A DNA stretch of 64,000 nucleotides from Bacillota bacterium (lineage in GTDB: Bacteria > Bacillota > Clostridia > Oscillospirales > CAG-382). The notes below the pieces were generated by a model. The model had not been told where the DNA came from, ran no database searches, and saw only the letters and a program-made list of their open reading frames with translations. Both the position numbers and the translations under genes were made by a program. Shown one piece after another: positions 58,822 through 64,000 of the stretch. The stretch lies in contig JAKPGJ010000006.1 in NCBI GenBank assembly GCA_029550965.1, positions 1-64,000 on the forward strand, given 5' to 3'. The stretch's first letter is position 1; each line of letters starts with the position of its first letter.

Positions 58822-59504
58822 TCATCGGCGGAATGCAGAAAACAAGTACAATCGACTTTCCGGGGCTGTTGAGCTGCGTGCTCTTTTGCCGCGGATGCGA
58901 TATGAACTGCTTTTACTGCCACAATCGCGATCTGATCTATTCATTCGGCCAGAGCCTTGACGACGACTATGTCTGGGAGTTTCTAAAAAAGCGCGCCGGG
59001 CTGCTGGACGGCGTGGTCATCAGCGGCGGCGAGCCGACTTTGCAGAAAGATTTGGGAGACTTTATCGCCGAAGTGAAAAAACTGGGCTATAAAGTCAAGC
59101 TGGACACCAACGGGCAGCGTCCCGACGTCGTAAAACAGCTTGCGGAGAATAAGCTGATCGATTATTCGGCGGTGGACATCAAGGCTTCGTTTATCGAGTA
59201 CTTATCCGTCTGCGGAAAGGAAGGCTTTCTCAAGGCGGCCGAAACCATCGAGGTGTTGCAGCAGGCGGGCGTTCCCTTTGAAGTGCGCACGACGCTGTAC
59301 CCCGGATTAACATACGAGGATTTGATATGTATTCTTTCTTCGCTGGCCGAAATGCCGCGCTGGCGGCTGAACTACTTCCGTATGCCGGAGAAGTACCTTG
59401 AGCAGGACGAAGAACGCCTGCAGGAAACGGCCCTGACGCAGCAGGATATCGAAAAGGTTCTGCCCGAGCTATTAAAAATCCAGCCGAATCTGATTTATGA
59501 ATAA
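58818..59504 (+). CDS. nrdG: Anaerobic RNR activating protein (radical SAM)
   Basis: CRGCDMNCFYCHN; overlaps nrdD stop. Confidence 0.94.
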   Translation: MIIGGMQKTSTIDFPGLLSCVLFCRGCDMNCFYCHNRDLIYSFGQSLDDDYVWEFLKKRAGLLDGVVISGGEPTLQKDLGDFIAEVKKLGYKVKLDTNGQRPDVVKQLAENKLIDYSAVDIKASFIEYLSVCGKEGFLKAAETIEVLQQAGVPFEVRTTLYPGLTYEDLICILSSLAEMPRWRLNYFRMPEKYLEQDEERLQETALTQQDIEKVLPELLKIQPNLIYE

Positions 59505-59540
59505 TACGTTTCAGGTGAATCTGTTTTTCGCTTATAAAAA

Positions 59541-59573
59541 AAACGGACTAAGATGAACTTAGTCCGTTTTTCT
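59541..59573. terminator. Convergent terminator
   Basis: AAACGGACTAAG-atgaa-CTTAGTCCGTTTTT. Confidence 0.8.
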
Positions 59574-60018
59574 GTTCAGTATCATGAGATGGTAACAGAG
59601 AATGTCTCCGCTTTCTGTTTTGTATTTGCAGGATCCGGCAGGTCTGTAACCGCGTTTGTAAAAAAATCGTATGCAGGAACAGCGTGATTACCGGAAAGTT
59701 CAAAAAAACCTTTTTTTCCAGAAAATCCATCAGCATGCTGCCGTAGCCTTTGCCTTGATGCTCGGGAAGCACAAACAGCCGGCATATTTCGTATCCGTTT
59801 ATGCTCCCGGTGCCCACGAAAACGCCGTCGTCTTCAAGAAGGTAAACCTTTCGCTGCCATATGCTGTTTGTCAGACTATAGATGTCATGACTTTCCAGAA
59901 AGAAATCTACTACGTCTTTCGGGTAGTAGTACGGATAGTTTTTTTGAATGGTCGTATGCGTGATGCTTTGAACCGCTTCAATATGTTCTTTTCCGGCGGT
60001 AATAATGGTAGCTGCCAT
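59574..60018 (-). pseudogene. GNAT acetyltransferase with disrupted C-terminus (two frameshifts or sequencing errors)
   Basis: GNAT core ICRLFVLPEHQGKGYGSMLMDFLE in frame 1; expected C-terminus VPAYDFF in a second frame and YKRGYRPAGSCKYKTESGDILCYHLMIL in a third frame. Confidence 0.7.
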
Positions 60019-60042
60019 TTTACTCCTTTCAGAATTTAAAAA

Positions 60043-60897
60043 TCAAAATCCAAGATTGTCGTACCGCCTGCCGATGACGGTCAGGCTGGCGCGGCTTTCC
60101 AGTTCGATGTGATTGCGCTTGATGTCCGCCGGCGTTAAATCGCGATGACGTGCCAGCGTGTTCATCGCCGCCGCCAGCGGCACTTCATACACCACGGCGC
60201 CGGCGTATCCTGTTTCGTCGAGCAAATCCATCAGCGCTTTCCAGTCGATATCGCCTTCGCCGGGCAGCCAATGGCGCTCGTTGATAAAGTCGTAGTCGGA
60301 GAAATGCGTGGTGATCAGCTTTGGCGCAACCGCGCGCAGGAAGGTTTCGTGGTCTTCTGACAGAAGGTGGTTTGTGTCAAAGTATATTCTTAACCTGTCG
60401 TCGCAGGAGATCAAATCCATCAGTTCTTTGCCGGTATTGCCCAGGCAGGTTCTCGGCAGATTCTCGACGGCGACGACGGCGCCGAAGCGGTCGGCGTATT
60501 CCGCCAGTTCGCAAAGCGAGGCTTTCGCGCGATCGATGCGGGCCGCGCGGTCGGCGTTTTCAATCGGCTCGCCGCTCGCGTGGACGACGAAGATTTTGAT
60601 TCCGGCAGCCGCGCAGTCGGAAATAAACTTTTTATGATACGCCACCGCGAACCGGCGGGCGTCTTCGTCTTTGCCGGAGATATCGTACCGCGCGAAATCG
60701 CAGAACCGCAAATGAAAACTGCGCAGTTCGACGCCGTACGCGTCGGACAGCGCTTTTAGCCTGCCGATGTCTATAGAATCATACTGCTTCTCACTCGGCG
60801 AGATTTCAAGACAGTCTATGCCCGCGTCGCGAAAAGCCTGAAACTCCTCAGGTCCGATTGCCGCGCCCTGCGACAGCCCGGTTTTTCTTTTTATCAT
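60043..60897 (-). CDS. Sugar phosphate isomerase/epimerase (TIM barrel)
   Basis: FRDAGIDCLEISPSEKQYDSIDIGRL...VAVENLPRTCLG...YFDTNHLLSEDHETFL...TTHFSDYDFINERHWLPGEGDIDW. Confidence 0.9.
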   Translation of the reverse strand: MIKRKTGLSQGAAIGPEEFQAFRDAGIDCLEISPSEKQYDSIDIGRLKALSDAYGVELRSFHLRFCDFARYDISGKDEDARRFAVAYHKKFISDCAAAGIKIFVVHASGEPIENADRAARIDRAKASLCELAEYADRFGAVVAVENLPRTCLGNTGKELMDLISCDDRLRIYFDTNHLLSEDHETFLRAVAPKLITTHFSDYDFINERHWLPGEGDIDWKALMDLLDETGYAGAVVYEVPLAAAMNTLARHRDLTPADIKRNHIELESRASLTVIGRRYDNLGF

Positions 60898-60898
60898 T

Positions 60899-61561
60899 TT
60901 ATATACCAGCTTTTTTATTTTTCCTGACCAAAGCGTTTCGATAATCGCACAGCGCGCAAAGGAAACAAACGTCGCATTTCGGTTTTTTCGCGCTGCAGAT
61001 TTCCCTGCCAAACAGAACCAGACGATGGCAAAAGTCGCTCTGCTTTTCTCTTGGAATCAGCGCGTCCATGGTCTTTTCAACGACAAGCGGGTTGCTTTTG
61101 CGGACGAACCCCAGCTTTGCGCATATCCGAATGCAGTGCGTGTCCGCCACAATCCCGCCGAGCCCGAACACGTCGCCGCGAATGAGGTTGGCGACCTTTC
61201 TGCCCACGCCGGGCAGAGAAAGCAGGTCTTTCATATCCGAAGGAAGCGTTCCGCCGTAAACCTCGACTAGCCGCTTGCAGGCGGCCCGCAGATTTTTCGC
61301 CTTGCTGTTGTAAAGCCCGATGGTGCGGATTTCCGCTTCCAGCTCGCCGGGCTGGCTGTACGCGATGGATTCCGGCGTCGGAAAGCGTTGAAACAGCGTT
61401 TTGGATACTTTATTGACGATTTTATCGGTTGTCTGCGCGGAAAGCACAGCCATCACCAGCGTTTTGAACGGGTCTCTTTCGGTCTCCAGCCCGCAGACGG
61501 CTTCCGGATACTTCTCCTCCAGCAGTTTTACGACCAGTTCCGCTTTTTCTTTAGTCTTCAA
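60899..61561 (-). CDS. nth: Endonuclease III
   Basis: VMAVLSAQTTDKIVNKVS, LPGVGRKVANLI, VADTHCIRI, C-terminal Cys cluster CSAKKPKCDVCFLCALC. Confidence 0.97.
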   Translation of the reverse strand: MKTKEKAELVVKLLEEKYPEAVCGLETERDPFKTLVMAVLSAQTTDKIVNKVSKTLFQRFPTPESIAYSQPGELEAEIRTIGLYNSKAKNLRAACKRLVEVYGGTLPSDMKDLLSLPGVGRKVANLIRGDVFGLGGIVADTHCIRICAKLGFVRKSNPLVVEKTMDALIPREKQSDFCHRLVLFGREICSAKKPKCDVCFLCALCDYRNALVRKNKKAGI

Positions 61562-62087
61562 ATATAAAATTCACATCCCCCGACAGCAAAGCAAGCGTGC
61601 CTTTGAAAATGATTTCCGCTTTTTCGTCAAAGTTCATTTTCAGCTTTTCAGCGTAGCGTTTTTCGGTTAGGAAAACCTCGGTGTTAAAGAGCACCTTGTT
61701 CTTGTCCGCTATCGTGCATTTCAGAATATATCCGCCATTGCATTCCGTAATCGAACTGCTGATTTTGTTGCCGCTGCGGTTAAACGCCAGCAGCCGAAGC
61801 GCGGACCGCAATGCCTTCTCCCGTACGGAAGCGTACAGGGTGTCCTCGTAGCTTTCCAACGAAGCCTTTCCCGCCTCCGATATCTGGTATAGCGGCTTTG
61901 CGCCGTTGATTTCCGTAATCATGCCGGCCTCAAGCAGTTCGGAAAAACAGATTGCGAAGTCAAAATAATTGACAAAGCCGTCCTGAACTACGATATCGTT
62001 GATCGTCGAAAACTCAAGCGGCTCGTTTAAATTGCTCAATAGAAAAAGTATAAATACTTTTCTCTCGAAATTATCACTTAGTTCCAA
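61551..62087 (-). CDS. DUF4364 family protein
   Basis: ILFLLSNLNEPLEFSTINDIVVQDGFVNYFDFAICFSELLEAGMI. Confidence 0.85.
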   Translation of the reverse strand: MELSDNFERKVFILFLLSNLNEPLEFSTINDIVVQDGFVNYFDFAICFSELLEAGMITEINGAKPLYQISEAGKASLESYEDTLYASVREKALRSALRLLAFNRSGNKISSSITECNGGYILKCTIADKNKVLFNTEVFLTEKRYAEKLKMNFDEKAEIIFKGTLALLSGDVNFIFED

Positions 62088-62287
62088 CGCATGACCGTCC
62101 TTTCACTTTATCATACAATAAATCGACCATTTTTTCAACTCAAAATTTCACTTGAAAAAACTATATTATATGTTATAATAAAGCCGATACTGCATGGAAA
62201 AATGAGATTAGGCGTATCATTGTTTTAGGAAAAATATTATAAAGCCGCAAATCGCAATCCGGCAGTAACACTTGGGAGGTCTCTTTC

Positions 62288-63622
62288 GTGCCACTGACTT
62301 TCTTTGGCGGTATCAAACCCGAAAACAACAAAATCAGCAAAAGTCCGATCCGCACGGTGATTCCGGACATCATTTATATACCGCTCGAAGAAGACGCGCA
62401 GGTCATCGTTGAGGCGGGCGACTCGGTTGACAAAGGACAAGCTGTCGCATTCAGCGGAAACGAGCTCAAGTTTTCAAGCGTTTCAGGCGTCGTCAGGGAA
62501 GTCAGGCGCGACCAGGACCGGCATTATATCGCGGTAAAAAACGACAAAAAAGACACGCTGTATCCCGGACTGAAAGGCGTCGAGAAGCCGCTGAAAAAGC
62601 TTTCTTTCGAGGAAATCTGCAAACTTTTGAGAGAGTTTGCGATTGTGGACGGCTTTGACGGCGCCTACGCGTATAAAAAGCTGTACGCGAGGCCGGAAGG
62701 GCTCAAGCGCATCATCATAAACCTTTGCGAAGCGGACAGCTATGCTTCGGTGCTTCACAGGCTGTTGATCGAAAAGCCGAAAGAGCTTGTGGGCGGAGCG
62801 AAAATCCTCATGCACGCCTTGTCGGTCAAGAAGTGCATTCTTGTCGTCGAGCAGAGCAAAAAGCGAGACATAGAGAACCTTTACCAATATGTAAACGACC
62901 CGAGCATGTTTGTCACCGCGTTTATCGAGAACAAGTATCCGGTCAACGAAAAAACCATTATGAGCGCCGTGTACGGGCTGGAAGTTCCCTACGGCGGGGA
63001 TTCGCTGGATTTAGGCTATATTTTTTTTGGCGCGGAAGCGGTCATACAGATTTACGATTCTTTTCTCACCGGCATACCGCAGATTCAGAAGGCGGTTACG
63101 GTCAGCGGGGAGTGCATTTCCGCGCCTTCGAACCTGAGCGTGCCGATCGGCACGCCGCTGAAGGATTTAATTTACGAATGCGGCGACCTGTCCGGCGACT
63201 GCGGCTATATCGTCAGCGGCAGCCTGTTCAACGGGGAACTGCTTGCCGGCATCGACACGATTGTGACGCAATATACCGGCCAGTTCCTGTTTATGCGCGA
63301 AACAAAGAAAAAAGAGGGGAACTGTGTCCGCTGCGGGCGCTGCATTTCGGTATGCCCAATGCACCTGCCGCCGCTGGAATACGCGGTCAGCAGCGAAAAG
63401 GGCAGAGACCCCGGCGAGCGGGACGCGTATTACGGCATCAGCGCCTGCATTGAGTGCGGCTGCTGCGACTATATTTGCCCTGCCGGCGTTCCGCTGCTTG
63501 CGATCATTCGCGGCGTGAAAAGAAAGCGGAAGCCTACGGAGGAAATCGTTCGGCACAGCAAACGAAAACTCCTTCGTAAGCGAGTAAACGATTTGGACGA
63601 CGACGTATTTATTCCGTTTTAA
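62288..63622 (+). CDS. rnfC: Rnf electron transport complex subunit C
   Basis: TFFGGIKPENNKISKSPI...; 4Fe4S motifs CVRCGRCISVCPMHLPP and CIECGCCDYICPAGVPL. Confidence 0.95.
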   Translation: MPLTFFGGIKPENNKISKSPIRTVIPDIIYIPLEEDAQVIVEAGDSVDKGQAVAFSGNELKFSSVSGVVREVRRDQDRHYIAVKNDKKDTLYPGLKGVEKPLKKLSFEEICKLLREFAIVDGFDGAYAYKKLYARPEGLKRIIINLCEADSYASVLHRLLIEKPKELVGGAKILMHALSVKKCILVVEQSKKRDIENLYQYVNDPSMFVTAFIENKYPVNEKTIMSAVYGLEVPYGGDSLDLGYIFFGAEAVIQIYDSFLTGIPQIQKAVTVSGECISAPSNLSVPIGTPLKDLIYECGDLSGDCGYIVSGSLFNGELLAGIDTIVTQYTGQFLFMRETKKKEGNCVRCGRCISVCPMHLPPLEYAVSSEKGRDPGERDAYYGISACIECGCCDYICPAGVPLLAIIRGVKRKRKPTEEIVRHSKRKLLRKRVNDLDDDVFIPF

Positions 63623-63676
63623 ACCAAAGTAATTTAGAAGATTGTGGCATCGGCGTCACGGAAAGGCGTTTTTCAT

Positions 63677-64000
63677 ATGCATAACGCTCCATTCATACAC
63701 ACCGAGAAAACATACAGAGCCATTATGGTCGATGTTCTAATCGCCCTCGCTCCGGCGCTTGTCTGGAGTGTTTTTGTGTTCGGCGCGAGAGCGATAACGA
63801 TTGCCTGCCTAACGGTTGTTTTCTGCGTGCTGTTTGAATATCTCGCAAGGCTGATACGAAATAAATTCGATTTTCTAAAAGCGCTGAACGAAGCAACAGA
63901 CCTGTCGATCGTCGTGACAGGTCTGCTTGCCGCGTTTATGCTTCCGGTCGCGATACCGCTTTACCTGACCGTCGTCGCGGCGCTGTTCGCCGTGGGCGTC
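63677..64000 (+). CDS. rnfD: Rnf electron transport complex subunit D (truncated by window edge)
   Basis: MHNAPFIHTEKTYRAIMVDVLIALAPALVWSVFVFG...LNEATDLSIVVTGLLAAFMLP; open to window end. Confidence 0.93.
   Translation, partial: MHNAPFIHTEKTYRAIMVDVLIALAPALVWSVFVFGARAITIACLTVVFCVLFEYLARLIRNKFDFLKALNEATDLSIVVTGLLAAFMLPVAIPLYLTVVAALFAVGV

Overview
The window is chromosomal, ordinary-looking DNA from an anaerobic Gram-positive Firmicute (Clostridia-like: Rnf complex, class III RNR, BirA/BioY, QueT, DUF4364, dockerin). No rRNA, tRNA, CRISPR array or transposase was found. The centrepiece is a roughly 15 kb, apparently single operon (about 37.2-52.5 kb). It starts with a perfect TTGACA-N17-TATAAT promoter, a c-di-GMP-I (GEMM-I) riboswitch and an overlapping intrinsic terminator, and it ends at a second terminator. 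It encodes a DivIVA-like coiled-coil protein, a membrane HD-GYP phosphodiesterase, a Gram-positive Pel exopolysaccharide machine (pseudo-SDR-PelD fusion, PelE-like, DUF2194 PelA-deacetylase-like, PelF, PelG), and a CotH kinase / VTC-domain / DUF4956 / DUF4832 module. Three c-di-GMP layers appear in this one locus: a riboswitch, a degenerate-GGDEF PelD that keeps an RxxD I-site, and an HD-GYP domain with an intact motif. Other well-supported regulatory sites are a preQ1-I riboswitch upstream of queT, a BirA operator upstream of birA-bioY, tandem NrdR boxes upstream of nrdD, and a 12-bp inverted repeat overlapping both -35 boxes of a divergent promoter pair. Remaining genes are housekeeping or metabolic (polA, serA/serC, argH, uxaC, nth, nrdDG, rnfCD), polysaccharide-related (sugar transferase, Wzz/BY-kinase), and surface proteins (cohesin-dockerin, paired LamG-like proteins). 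All assignments come from reading motifs in the translations; no database search was run.
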